Notes: generated from the sequence alone by a model not told the origin. Positions 12,077 to 18,987 are shown, counted from the first letter of the stretch. The stretch: DNA of 26,521 nt from a virus (IMGVR_UViG_3300025824_000003:1-26521); one strand, 5' to 3'. Program-made: numbers and translations.

Positions 12077-12687
12077 AGATGAAGGCACTATCCCTCTGGC
12101 AACCGTGGGCTCAGGCCATGCGGTGTGACATCAAGAGGATCGAAACCAGGTCATGGCCAACGACATACCGGGGGCCGCTCGCACTCCATGCCGCAAAGCG
12201 CTGGACCAGGGAACAGCGTGAGCTTTGCGACCTATGGCCCTTTACTCTTTGCTCAGAGGGCCTCAACGGCTCCGCGTTCGGGGCCGTGATCGCGGTCGTT
12301 GAACTCTACGACTGTGTGCCCACAGTCGATATCGAGCCGAGGCTCACGCCTCGAGAGCGGGCGATTGGGAATTACGCCCCCGGCCGCTTCGCCTGGTTCA
12401 CGCGGTACGTTCGGGCCACAGGCCCGGTCTTTCTCACCGGCCGCCAAGGACTCTGGAACGTCGATATCGACGTGGATCCGTACCCCCGGGCCGTGGACGT
12501 GTTCGAGGACTGCGAGCAATGCAAGCGGGGCATGGCCTCGACACGGCTCCGGGTAATGACCGACCGCAACGGGTTTGTCTACGGCAAGACGCTCTGCCAA
12601 ACGTGCTACCGGGAAGAGGTAGGGCGGGAGGTCGCAGCCGACGCGCAGCGTGGCGCTACAGACATTGGCCCAGACTGGGCACGGTAA
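12073..12687 (+). CDS. ASCH-domain protein
   Basis: Encodes 204 residues. The N-terminal part is an ASCH (PUA-like beta-barrel) domain: MKALSLWQPWAQAM, then RIETRSWPTTYRGPLALHAAK, FGAVIAVVELYDC and FAWFTRYVR...GLWNVDI. The lead motif SLWQPWA and the ETRSWPT segment are typical. These domains bind RNA or modified bases, and some have nucleoside-processing activity. In phages they often sit with DNA modification genes, as here next to a methyltransferase remnant. The C-terminal 60 residues add a zinc-binding pair (CEQCKRG and CQTCYRE). The start overlaps the preceding stop. Confidence 0.8.
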   Translation: MKMKALSLWQPWAQAMRCDIKRIETRSWPTTYRGPLALHAAKRWTREQRELCDLWPFTLCSEGLNGSAFGAVIAVVELYDCVPTVDIEPRLTPRERAIGNYAPGRFAWFTRYVRATGPVFLTGRQGLWNVDIDVDPYPRAVDVFEDCEQCKRGMASTRLRVMTDRNGFVYGKTLCQTCYREEVGREVAADAQRGATDIGPDWAR

Positions 12688-12710
12688 CAGCCAGCAGGAT
12701 GACTACGACC

Positions 12711-13112
12711 ATGGGTAAGAAGCATCTCCAGATCGGCCAGATATGGACGGCGACACTCTACTGTCACGATGAACCGAAGCCACTTGACGGGTTCAGCTTC
12801 CTGATCGTGGCCAGGAGGGAACGGTGGTGGGGGCGTCCTGATCGTCGCTCCGCAACAGTTCGCGCCAACGATCCCCGGGTAGGCAGCATCGCCCGGGGGC
12901 GCTACCTGTGGTTGGCGTCGAAGGTGGACATAGCGCCCACCGTCTACTGCCCGCAAGCGTGGTGGTTTGACGACTACGGCGTCGCCGTGGTCGGCACACC
13001 GCCTGATGCTAGGCGCTTCGTGCTCATTCGCAAGAGCCGAGGCGCAGCGATACACCGGGTGTACGGGCTACGACCTCTCGACGTGGTGTTCCTCGGGGCC
13101 GCCGCTGACTGA
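12711..13112 (+). CDS. Hypothetical protein
   Basis: Encodes 133 residues from the ATG at 12711; an upstream in-frame ATG at 12699 is possible, but its only Shine-Dalgarno-like sequence is directly adjacent. It opens with KKHLQIGQIWTATLYCHDEP, followed by strands and Arg-rich loops (FLIVARRERWWGRPDRRSAT; RFVLIRKSRGAAIHRVYGLR). No known family, membrane helix or cysteine pair. A terminator-like hairpin begins seven bases after its stop, so it is the last gene of the early rightward block. Confidence 0.6.
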   Translation: MGKKHLQIGQIWTATLYCHDEPKPLDGFSFLIVARRERWWGRPDRRSATVRANDPRVGSIARGRYLWLASKVDIAPTVYCPQAWWFDDYGVAVVGTPPDARRFVLIRKSRGAAIHRVYGLRPLDVVFLGAAAD

Positions 13113-13118
13113 CGCATC

Positions 13119-13151
13119 GCCCGCACGAGCCGTTCTTGTGCGGGCTCTCTC
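13119..13151 (+). terminator. Terminator-like hairpin between early block and terminase genes
   Basis: GCCCGCAC (13119-13126) pairs with GTGCGGGC (13138-13145), an 8-bp GC-rich stem with an 11-base loop, followed by TCTCTC. It lies just after the 12711 gene and about 50 bases before the small terminase start, a natural boundary between early and late transcription. Confidence 0.6.
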
Positions 13152-13195
13152 AGCGGGGTATCGTTACTTACGGCAACGTTACAAGGAGATACGAC

Positions 13196-13717
13196 ATGTC
13201 GCAGGCCGCCAGCCAGAAGCGTCGGCAATTTGCCGACCATGTGTTCGCCGGGTGCAGCCTCTCCGACGCCTACCGCCGGGTCTACCCCGCCTCCACAAAG
13301 TGGAAGCCGCACACGGTCTGGACCAAGGCAAGCGCCATGGCCAAACATGGTGAGGTTTTGGGTAGGTTGACAGAGCTGCGCGGGGCAGTGACAGAGGAGG
13401 TCGTGGCTACGAAGGAGCGGGCCTGTGCGCACATCGCCCGCATGATGTTCGCGACCTGGTCCGAGCTGGTGGACTCCGAGGGATACCTCACCCCGGAGGC
13501 CCTCGGGCACCCCGCCCTTGAGCATATCGAGTTCGAGCTCACTCCTGACGGCCGGCCATACCTCTCGAAGGGCAAGCGCGCATCGGCGAAGGGGCTCTTC
13601 GACTCTCTGGCCAAGGCCATGGGCTGGAACGCGGAGGCGGACACCGCCCCCGGCTTCTCGTTGGCGGACCTGATCGACGAGGTCAAGAGGCGGGAGACCG
13701 CAGCCCGTGGCACATGA
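13196..13717 (+). CDS. terS: Terminase small subunit
   Basis: Encodes 173 residues from the ATG at 13196, with AAGGAG eight bases upstream; a longer open frame exists without a better start. The sequence shows the helix-turn-helix start of small terminases: KRRQFADHVFAGCSLSDAYR, then KASAMAKHGEVLGRLTELRG and EEVVATKERACAHIARMMF. A linker and C-terminal helix follow (FSLADLIDEVKRRETA). It would recognise pac/cos DNA and recruit the large subunit. The position, three small frames before the large terminase, supports the call. It overlaps the next gene by 11 bases. Confidence 0.85.
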   Translation: MSQAASQKRRQFADHVFAGCSLSDAYRRVYPASTKWKPHTVWTKASAMAKHGEVLGRLTELRGAVTEEVVATKERACAHIARMMFATWSELVDSEGYLTPEALGHPALEHIEFELTPDGRPYLSKGKRASAKGLFDSLAKAMGWNAEADTAPGFSLADLIDEVKRRETAARGT

Positions 13718-13940
13718 CACCGATCCTCCAACCATTGAAGCCGCCACAGTCATCCTTGAGGGCGCCGCCGCCAGGCTCGCGGAACACTTCGATCACGTAC
13801 AGATCGTCGTGACCTACCCCGCGCCCAATGGGGCAACGCGTCTCGTCGCTTCCGGTGAAGGCAACTGGTATGCCCGGCTGGGCGCGGTTCGCTCCTGGCT
13901 GAAGCGGCAGGATACCCACCGAGGAGGCCGAGGTGTTTAA
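13707..13940 (+). CDS. Small hypothetical protein between terminase genes
   Basis: A 77-residue protein overlapping the small terminase by 11 bases. Sequence features are AATVILEGAAARLAEHFDHV, a strand QIVVTYPAP, and GNWYARLGAVRSWLKRQDTH. It looks like a compact alpha/beta domain, and similar small proteins lie beside terminase genes in many phages. No catalytic or metal motif is seen. Confidence 0.6.
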   Translation: MAHDTDPPTIEAATVILEGAAARLAEHFDHVQIVVTYPAPNGATRLVASGEGNWYARLGAVRSWLKRQDTHRGGRGV

Positions 13941-14004
13941 CGACGTCCAGGCCGAGACCCTCGAGGACGAGGACGACCCCGAGGAGCAATGGCGCCATGC
14001 CTAG
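13933..14004 (+). CDS. Possible 23-residue acidic peptide
   Basis: GTG at 13933 is preceded by GAGGAGG at good distance and opens 23 codons (VFNDVQAETLEDEDDPEEQW, then RHA), closing at TAG 14002-14004. It overlaps the end of the previous gene and the start of the large terminase, so it may act mainly to couple translation. It is too short for any family call. Confidence 0.35.
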   Translation: MFNDVQAETLEDEDDPEEQWRHA

Positions 14005-15436
14005 AGCGGACAGCCTAGACGACCTTATCATGTCGTTCCGGCGGTACCGGCGCAACGCCGCGGCGTTCGCCCGGGAAATGCTGGGAGCTGATCCGACCGA
14101 GGACCAGGAGGAGGCACTCCTTGAGATATCCGACCCCGGGGCTCACGTGTCCATCCGGTCGGGCCACGGCACGGGCAAGACCGCGCTGCTGTCCTGGGTG
14201 GTCCTCTGGCACGTCGCCTGCTTCGAGGACTGCAAGATCCCGTGCACGGCGCCTACTGGACACCAGCTCTCTGACCTCCTCTGGGCGGAGATGGGCAAGT
14301 GGCACGCGATGATGCCCTCGCTGCTCCGCAAGGAAATCGTCATCTCGGCCGACCACGTGTTCGTCCGCGAGGCGCACAAGACGCGGTTTGCGGTCGGTCG
14401 GACGTCCCGGCCGGAGACGCCGGAGGCCCTGGCCGGCTTCCACGCCACCAACCTGCTGTATGTCATCGACGAGGCCTCGGGGATCCCCGAAAAGACGTTC
14501 GAGACGGCAGAGGGCGCCCTGTCCACACCCGGGGCCCGGGTCATTATGACGTCGAACCCGACCCGCACGGACGGCTACTTCCACGCGTCGCACCACAAGG
14601 ACCGCCCACACTGGACGTGCCTCCAGTTCTCGTGCCTCAATAACCACCTGGTCGATCCGGCCTACCCGAAGCGCATGGCCTCGAAGTACGGCCCCGACAG
14701 CGACGTGTACCGCGTGCGCGTGCTCGGGGAGTTCCCGCTCGGCAGCGCCGACGCGGTCATTCCCCTGGACTGGGTCGAGGTCGCCGTAGGCCGTGATATC
14801 GACCCAGCGGGAAGCACGGCCGTCGCCGGCCTCGATGTCGCCAGGTTTGGGGACGACTCCTCTGCCCTGGTAATCCGCACGGGCCAGTGCGTGACGTACA
14901 CAGAACAGTGGTTCAAGCAGGACACGATGTACACGACCGGGAAAGCCGTGCAGGCCTACCAGGACGGCTTGTTCAAAACGCTGTACGTGGACGTGATCGG
15001 CGTGGGCAGCGGCGTTGTGGACCGCCTCAAGGAGCTCCAGGTGCCCGTCGTCGGCGTGAACGTAGCTGAGAGCGCGGCGCACGGCGACCGCTTCTACAGG
15101 CTCAGGGATCAGCTCTGGTGGGACGTGCGGGAGTGGTTCGAGGTCAAGACGGCCGCCATTTCCCCGGACTGCAAGGACGTGGACACGCTGATAGGAGAGC
15201 TCACGGCTCCCACGTACTCCATAACGTCGAAGGGGCAGATCAAGGTGGAGAGCAAGGACGACATGCGTCGGCGCGGCATCGCATCCCCGAACCTGGCCGA
15301 CGCGCTCTGTCTGACCTTCGCCCGGGGCACGGTCCCCATGGCCAACACGGTACGCACTCACGAGATACAACCCGCTCAGGGATGGGCAGGGCTCCGCCGG
15401 GGCCAACCCACCAGAGCACAGAAGAAAGGACTCTGA
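13997..15436 (+). CDS. terL: Terminase large subunit (packaging ATPase-nuclease)
   Basis: Encodes 479 residues. ATPase domain: Walker A SGHGTGKT (about 55-62), Walker B LLYVIDEA (about 153-160) with its catalytic Glu, and coupling motif TSNPTR (about 185-190). Nuclease domain of RNase H fold: GLDVARFGDD (about 278-287), VDVIGVGSGVVDRL with Asp at about 332, and SPNLADAL with Asp at about 435. All key acidic residues are present, so the enzyme appears intact. It cuts concatemeric DNA and drives it into the prohead through the portal. GAGGAG lies 11 bases upstream of the ATG. It is separated from the portal gene by three small genes and the methyltransferase cassette. Confidence 0.97.
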   Translation: MPRADSLDDLIMSFRRYRRNAAAFAREMLGADPTEDQEEALLEISDPGAHVSIRSGHGTGKTALLSWVVLWHVACFEDCKIPCTAPTGHQLSDLLWAEMGKWHAMMPSLLRKEIVISADHVFVREAHKTRFAVGRTSRPETPEALAGFHATNLLYVIDEASGIPEKTFETAEGALSTPGARVIMTSNPTRTDGYFHASHHKDRPHWTCLQFSCLNNHLVDPAYPKRMASKYGPDSDVYRVRVLGEFPLGSADAVIPLDWVEVAVGRDIDPAGSTAVAGLDVARFGDDSSALVIRTGQCVTYTEQWFKQDTMYTTGKAVQAYQDGLFKTLYVDVIGVGSGVVDRLKELQVPVVGVNVAESAAHGDRFYRLRDQLWWDVREWFEVKTAAISPDCKDVDTLIGELTAPTYSITSKGQIKVESKDDMRRRGIASPNLADALCLTFARGTVPMANTVRTHEIQPAQGWAGLRRGQPTRAQKKGL

Positions 15437-15438
15437 CC

Positions 15439-15894
15439 ATGGTAACAATGACAGGTGGGATCCGGCGACTGCCGGACGGCGCCGTGGAGATGGACGTCGA
15501 GGCCGTGCCGAGCGGAGTGCCGACATCGGCTGAACACGAGTATGCCGACCACGTGCTCCAGTTCATCCGTCAGTACAGCGCCCGGTCCCGGGATGTCCAC
15601 AGTAAGCCGTTCGCCACGATGGACGAGATTGCGAACGCGGTCGATGCCCACGCCGCCAGCGGCGCTGAAGACCCGATCATTGAGCTGCCCGCCCTGGTTC
15701 CACAGTCGCCGGTGACTCACGCAATCGAGTTCGGTGTCAGGATCACGGAACGGCCGGATGGCCAGTTGCACGTCGCGACGGCCGGCACAGCCCAGGGCCT
15801 TCCCGGCGGCGCCGTCAAGCAGTGCGCCGACCACCTGTTCGGGTTCATCCGGGCGTACAACGCGCAGCGGGTCGCCGGCGCCCTCACCAGGTAG
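15439..15894 (+). CDS. Hypothetical protein with internal duplication
   Basis: A 151-residue protein beginning two bases after the terminase stop, with AAAGGA nine bases upstream. The two halves resemble each other: IRRLPDGAVEMDVEAVPSGV followed by EYADHVLQFIRQYSAR in the first, and VRITERPDGQLHVATAGTA followed by CADHLFGFIRAYNAQR in the second. Each unit looks like a strand pair followed by a helix with a shared ADHxxxFIRxY core. No family is recognised. Association with terminase suggests a packaging or head accessory role, which is not proven. Confidence 0.65.
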   Translation: MVTMTGGIRRLPDGAVEMDVEAVPSGVPTSAEHEYADHVLQFIRQYSARSRDVHSKPFATMDEIANAVDAHAASGAEDPIIELPALVPQSPVTHAIEFGVRITERPDGQLHVATAGTAQGLPGGAVKQCADHLFGFIRAYNAQRVAGALTR

Positions 15895-15898
15895 CCAC

Positions 15899-16093
15899 GT
15901 GAGGACCCCCAAGCCCAGACTGGCGGACCTACGGCGTGCGGCGGGATTCCCGCGACAGCAGGATGTCGCGGATCACCTGGGCTACCACGTCTCGACGATC
16001 CAGCAGCGGGAGGCCGGGGCGATCCGCCCCCCTCCCGAGTACATCCTCTGGCTGCAACTTCGCGCCCGAACACACACGGAGAGACTGCCATGA
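15899..16093 (+). CDS. Small XRE-type helix-turn-helix protein
   Basis: A 64-residue protein from the GTG at 15899, with AGG six bases before. The sequence RLADLRRAAGFPRQQDVADH, then LGYHVSTIQQREAGAIRPPPEY, fits an XRE/Cro helix-turn-helix: recognition helix around HVSTIQQREAG, then a short stabilising helix (ILWLQLRAR). It may regulate late genes or the adjoining region. Its stop overlaps the next start (ATGA). Confidence 0.7.
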   Translation: MRTPKPRLADLRRAAGFPRQQDVADHLGYHVSTIQQREAGAIRPPPEYILWLQLRARTHTERLP

Positions 16094-16347
16094 GCTTCGC
16101 GGTGCCCAGTGAACTCGATACGGTCGTGCGCTTCTCAGACTGGAAGCGGGAGACGCCGCCCGGCCAGCTCGCCTGGATTTCTGCCACTGTCCAGCACGGT
16201 GATGACGCATACAAGCCTGTGTGTGTCTTCACGCAGGTAATCCACTTCGACCCGACCGCCAGCACGGACGCCCAGATCATCCAGCAGGTGATAGACACGG
16301 CCGTCCGTCGCGTGCTCGAGGGCCACTTGGCGGCCGTTCTCTCCTGA
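16090..16347 (+). CDS. Hypothetical protein before the methyltransferase cassette
   Basis: An 85-residue protein; the ATGA overlap couples it to the helix-turn-helix gene. It contains strands (DTVVRFSDWKRE, QLAWISATVQHGD, KPVCVFTQVIHFD) and a C-terminal helix (DAQIIQQVIDTAVRRVLEGH). No motif is recognised. It is the last gene of the packaging-side operon before the inserted restriction-modification-like cassette. Confidence 0.6.
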   Translation: MSFAVPSELDTVVRFSDWKRETPPGQLAWISATVQHGDDAYKPVCVFTQVIHFDPTASTDAQIIQQVIDTAVRRVLEGHLAAVLS

Positions 16348-16398
16348 TCCGCTGTAAGCCTACCCCCTGGACCTACAACTGTCCTTCGAAGCCTGCAA

Positions 16399-16425
16399 TG
16401 GCACGACCTGGACCAAGTCGTGCCA
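16399..16425 (+). terminator. Hairpin at the left border of the methyltransferase cassette
   Basis: TGGCACGAC and GTCGTGCCA form a perfect 9-bp stem with a 9-base loop, 51 bases after the 16090 gene. No T-run follows. It may stop or slow transcription entering the cassette, or mark its border. The rest of 16348-16542 has no gene and becomes AT-richer toward the methyltransferase start, where a promoter may lie. Confidence 0.4.
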
Positions 16426-16542
16426 CGGTGGCATGCTGCGCCAGCTCAGGGCGGCGGCGGGCACCGCCACAAGTGATCCAGGCGTTAGACTACGATGTGC
16501 AGAACATCTGATCGACAATAGACGATATTTGGAGACAGCAGA

Positions 16543-17631
16543 ATGACGCAGAAATCGCTGAACCGCAGCCTCGTCGGAGCCAAACTGGCCAAGGAGGACG
16601 AGTTCTACACCCAACTGTCCGACATCGAGCGCGAGCTCAAGCACTACAAGAAGCACTTCAAGGGCAAGACGGTCTACCTCAACTGCGACGACCCCCGCGT
16701 GAGCAACTTCTTCCACTACTTCTCCTACAACTTCGAGAAGTTGGGCCTGAAGAAGCTCATCGCCGCCTGCTACAAGAACCAAGAGATGGACTTGTTCAGT
16801 CAGAACGACTCCGAAGAAGCCATTTGCCTTGTCTACGAGGGCGACGAGGACGGCAACATGGTCCCCGACCCGGATGAGATTGGCATCAAGCCGCTCAAGG
16901 GTGACGGTGACTTCCGTAGCGCCGAGAGCATCGAGCTGCTCAAGGAAGCCGACATCGTTGTTACCAACCCGCCCTTCTCGCTCTTCCGTGAGTACGTGGC
17001 CCAGTTGATGGAGTACCGCAAGAAGTTCCTCATTGTCGGCAACCAGAACGCCATCAGTTACAAGGAGGTCTTCGCGCTCATCAAGGCCAACAAAGTATGG
17101 CTCGGCGTAAACAATGGGAACATGTGCTTCAAGGTCCCAGACTACTACGAGCCCCGTACCACCCGCTTCTGGGTGGACGAGCATGGGCAGAAGTGGCGAA
17201 GCCTTGGCAATGCGGGGTGGTTCACCAACTTGGACTTTGCCAAGCGCCACGAGGATCTGATCCTCTACAGGACCTACGACCCCGAGCTGTACCCCGACTA
17301 TGACAACTACGACGCCATCGAGGTCGCCAAAGTCGTGGACATACCCATGGACTTCGACGGCGTCATGGGCGTGCCACTCACCTTCCTCGACAAGTACAAT
17401 CCAGACCAGTTTGAGATTCTGGGGCTAAGCGGGTCTAGCTACCCCACGACGAAGAACTACGGGAAGAAGGAGAGAGTCGTGGATGGCGCCCGCAAGAAGT
17501 CCAACACTGGAACCCTTGGCTGTGTCGTCAGGACGGCCTCCTTCGGCGCGGGGACTCACTTCGATGTTGGCTACCCCGTTAAGGGCATCTACAGGCGGTT
17601 GTTCATCCGTCGTAGGGAGAAAACCTCATGA
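16543..17631 (+). CDS. EcoRI-type adenine-specific DNA methyltransferase
   Basis: Encodes 362 residues of the EcoRI_methylase family. Features: the N-terminal DEFYTQLSDIERELKHYK region; YLNCDDPRVSNFFHYFSYNF, which carries the S-adenosylmethionine-site region; ADIVVTNPPFSLF with the catalytic NPPF tetrapeptide (about 142-145); and a complete C-terminus ending in GYPVKGIYRRLFIRR. It methylates adenine N6 in a specific sequence, which cannot be read from the protein. GGAGA lies seven bases upstream of the ATG. It overlaps the DUF262-HNH gene by four bases (ATGA), the usual pairing of a protective methylase with a nuclease. Since the nuclease is broken, this is now an orphan methyltransferase. 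Its Lys/Asp-rich composition differs from the neighbouring phage genes, which suggests transfer. Confidence 0.92.
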   Translation: MTQKSLNRSLVGAKLAKEDEFYTQLSDIERELKHYKKHFKGKTVYLNCDDPRVSNFFHYFSYNFEKLGLKKLIAACYKNQEMDLFSQNDSEEAICLVYEGDEDGNMVPDPDEIGIKPLKGDGDFRSAESIELLKEADIVVTNPPFSLFREYVAQLMEYRKKFLIVGNQNAISYKEVFALIKANKVWLGVNNGNMCFKVPDYYEPRTTRFWVDEHGQKWRSLGNAGWFTNLDFAKRHEDLILYRTYDPELYPDYDNYDAIEVAKVVDIPMDFDGVMGVPLTFLDKYNPDQFEILGLSGSSYPTTKNYGKKERVVDGARKKSNTGTLGCVVRTASFGAGTHFDVGYPVKGIYRRLFIRRREKTS

Positions 17632-18418
17632 AGATCGATCTAAAAGAAGTCACCGTCCGCGAGCTCACCGAGGACTACACCGACAATGAGGAGCTGGGTG
17701 TCGTGGCCTACTCGAATCGGCTGGATGTGCGGCCCAAGTATCAGCGGGAGTTCATCTACAAGCCAAAGCAGCGGGACGCAGTCATCAACACGATCACTAG
17801 GGGCTTCCCGCTCAATGTCATGTACTGGGCAGTGCAGGGGGACGAGCAGTTTGAGGTCATTGACGGACAGCAGCGAACCATCTCCATCTGTCAGTTTGTG
17901 GAAGGCGACTTCGCGGTGAAGGTGGGGAGCGTTGAACAGCCCCGCTACGTCCACAACCTCCAGCCCGACGAGAAAGAGCAGATCCTTGACTACACCCTCA
18001 TGGTCTACCTGTGCAGCGGCTCCGACTCGGAAAGGCTCGATTGGTTAAGGAGCTCGACCCCGCTAAGCTTGAGACGGAGATGGCCGAGCTAATGGCCGAT
18101 GAGGATGTCACCAGGAAGCGGGGCATCTACCCCTATGTCTTGAACCGCGAAGAGCGGAACTTGAGCATCAGGAGCTTCACCGACAACCAGAAGCGGGAAG
18201 CCTACGAGCGCCAGAAGGGGATCTGTCCCGTTTGCGGCAACCACTTCGAACTGGCACAAATGCAGGCTGACCATATCAAGCCGTGGAGCAAGGGCGGCAA
18301 GACCATCAGCAATAACGATTAGCGTCAGTGGCGCGGCTTGTCCGCGTACACTGCACGCTCTGGTTGGGGCTGCCCATCCCGACCGGAGCGACAACAAACA
18401 CAGGGCAAGGAGACGGTC

Positions 18419-18553
18419 ATGGCAGCAGCACGAGGAAATGCAGGACGCGGAAGCCGGGGGGCTTGCGGCGGAACGCGCAGGCGCGACGGTAGCGGCGGTG
18501 GCAAGGGCAACCGGGGAACGCCGAGGCAGCCCGCCCCAAAGAAGGGTAAGTAA
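18419..18553 (+). CDS. 44-residue Gly/Arg-rich peptide
   Basis: The ATG at 18419 has AAGGAG nine bases upstream, and the frame ends at TAA 18551. The product is rich in Gly, Arg, Ala and Lys (GNAGRGSRGACGGTRRRDGS, then GGGKGNRGTPRQPAPKKGK), with an RG/RGG-like character that suggests a disordered nucleic-acid-binding tail rather than a folded enzyme. It lies wholly inside the insertion in the HNH gene, between a pair of upstream hairpins and a downstream hairpin, like a self-contained expression cassette. No family is recognised. Low complexity in GC-rich DNA means chance coding cannot be excluded, although the ribosome binding site argues against it. Confidence 0.5.
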   Translation: MAAARGNAGRGSRGACGGTRRRDGSGGGKGNRGTPRQPAPKKGK

Positions 18554-18559
18554 TCATGC

Positions 18560-18590
18560 GGGGCGGCAAGGCCGGAAACCTTGTCGCCCC
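18560..18590 (+). terminator. Hairpin at the right end of the insertion
   Basis: GGGGCGGCAAGG (18560-18571) pairs with CCTTGTCGCCCC (18579-18590) through 12 pairs including one G-T wobble, with a 7-base loop. It starts six bases after the small ORF stop and ends exactly where the HNH gene resumes. No T-run follows, so it may be a transposition or end-recognition structure rather than a terminator. Confidence 0.5.
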
Positions 18591-18641
18591 AACTGCAAGA
18601 TGCTGTGCGAGGACGACAACAGAAGAAAATCGGGGAAATGA

Positions 18642-18890
18642 AAAGGTCCTAACAAGATGAATCCACGCTATCGGCGGGGGCCGCCGAAGCGTGATTCACA
18701 GCGTTGGGCGATCCGAAGAAACGGAAGCAGACTACGAGAACTGCCGCCGCTTCGCTCTGGCAGTTCTCACCGTCCGTCATCTATTCGTAGGCCCCCTTGC
18801 TCACCCGTTTCCCTCGATTTTCCCTCCTCATCCACAGCCTACTGTGTGTCAGGTAGGCGCCAAACGACCTGTAGAGTATCCCTATAACTG
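18642..18890. other. Non-coding hairpin-bearing stretch after the HNH gene
   Basis: No convincing gene; the short ORFs lack ribosome binding sites and consistent codon bias. Two perfect 7-bp hairpins are visible: TCGGCGG-GGG-CCGCCGA (18671-18687) and AACTGCC...GGCAGTT (18739-18765). The stretch is pyrimidine-rich and AT-richer toward 18880. It separates the cassette from the portal gene and probably belongs to the inserted material. Confidence 0.45.
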
Positions 18891-18987
18891 AATACCGGGC
18901 AGCAACGGGGCTGATCTCCCGGCGCTGCAAAACGCGCAAGCGTTAAGGGTGGTCTGCGGAAAATCCACCGTTTTTGTTGCCCGGATT
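18891..18987 (+). ncRNA. Candidate structured RNA upstream of the portal gene
   Basis: AAT-a-CCGGGCA (18891-18901) pairs with TGCCCGG-ATT (18978-18987), enclosing further hairpins. These are CCGGG/CCCGG or GCAGC/GCTGC alternatives around 18895-18928, a GNRA-capped hairpin AACGC-GCAA-GCGTT (18931-18944), and GGTGG...CCACC (18948-18969). The last is followed by GTTTTTG, which looks like an intrinsic terminator. This could be a small RNA ending in a terminator, a leader element of the portal transcript, or a DNA-level structure. No known RNA family was recognised. Confidence 0.4.
18948..18976 (+). terminator. Intrinsic terminator-like hairpin before the portal gene
   Basis: GGTGG (18948-18952) pairs with CCACC (18965-18969), followed by GTTTTTG. 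It is the only hairpin of this region with a T-run. It would end transcription coming from the methyltransferase cassette or the candidate RNA. Confidence 0.5.

Larger units (their letters stand above)
18317..18593 (+). mobile_element. Hairpin-bounded insertion with small Gly/Arg-rich ORF
   Basis: Removing these 277 bases joins ...SNN to CKMLCEDDNRRKSGK in frame and restores the HNH gene C-terminus, so this is a discrete insertion. AAC stands on both sides (18314-18316 and 18591-18593), a possible 3-bp target duplication. It contains three strong hairpins: 18321-18359 (15 bp with small bulges), 18358-18388 (11 bp with wobbles) and 18560-18590 (12 bp, ending exactly at the right border). A 44-codon ORF with its own GGAG site lies inside. 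There are no terminal inverted repeats. Subterminal hairpins without inverted ends recall IS200/IS605-type or REP-type elements, but no transposase is present. Confidence 0.65.
17628..18641 (+). pseudogene. DUF262-HNH nuclease gene, broken by a deletion and an insertion
   Basis: The N-terminal frame (17628 to about 18048) is a DUF262/GmrSD-like domain: RPKYQREFIYKPKQRDAVIN, GFPLNVMYWAV and FEVIDGQQRTISICQFVEGD. After SDSERLDW the frame fails at about 18045. The sequence resumes in another frame with KELDPAKLE...GIYPYVLNREERN, FTDNQKREAYERQKGICPVC and the HNH motif MQADHIKPWSKGGKT. Relatives have roughly a hundred more residues between these parts, so an internal out-of-frame deletion is likely. 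A second break follows SNN at 18316. The expected C-terminus CKMLCEDDNRRKSGK appears only after a 277-bp insertion (18317-18593), at 18594-18641. Read naively, the region gives two short ORFs (17628-18092 and 18011-18322). The nuclease should be inactive. Confidence 0.85.

Noticed and set aside
14015-15526. Long leftward ORF (503 codons) opposite the large terminase gene
   Set aside because: It is the GC-rich mirror of the terminase frame; the terminase has all catalytic motifs, the antisense product has none.
18317-18593. Group I or group II intron interpretation of the insertion
   Set aside because: No group I P7-type core, no group II GTGYG start or domain V pattern was recognised, and it is very short; kept only as a remote alternative.
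18657-18891. Overlapping short ORFs between the HNH gene and the portal gene
   Set aside because: No ribosome binding site, mixed codon bias, and hairpins throughout; more likely non-coding.
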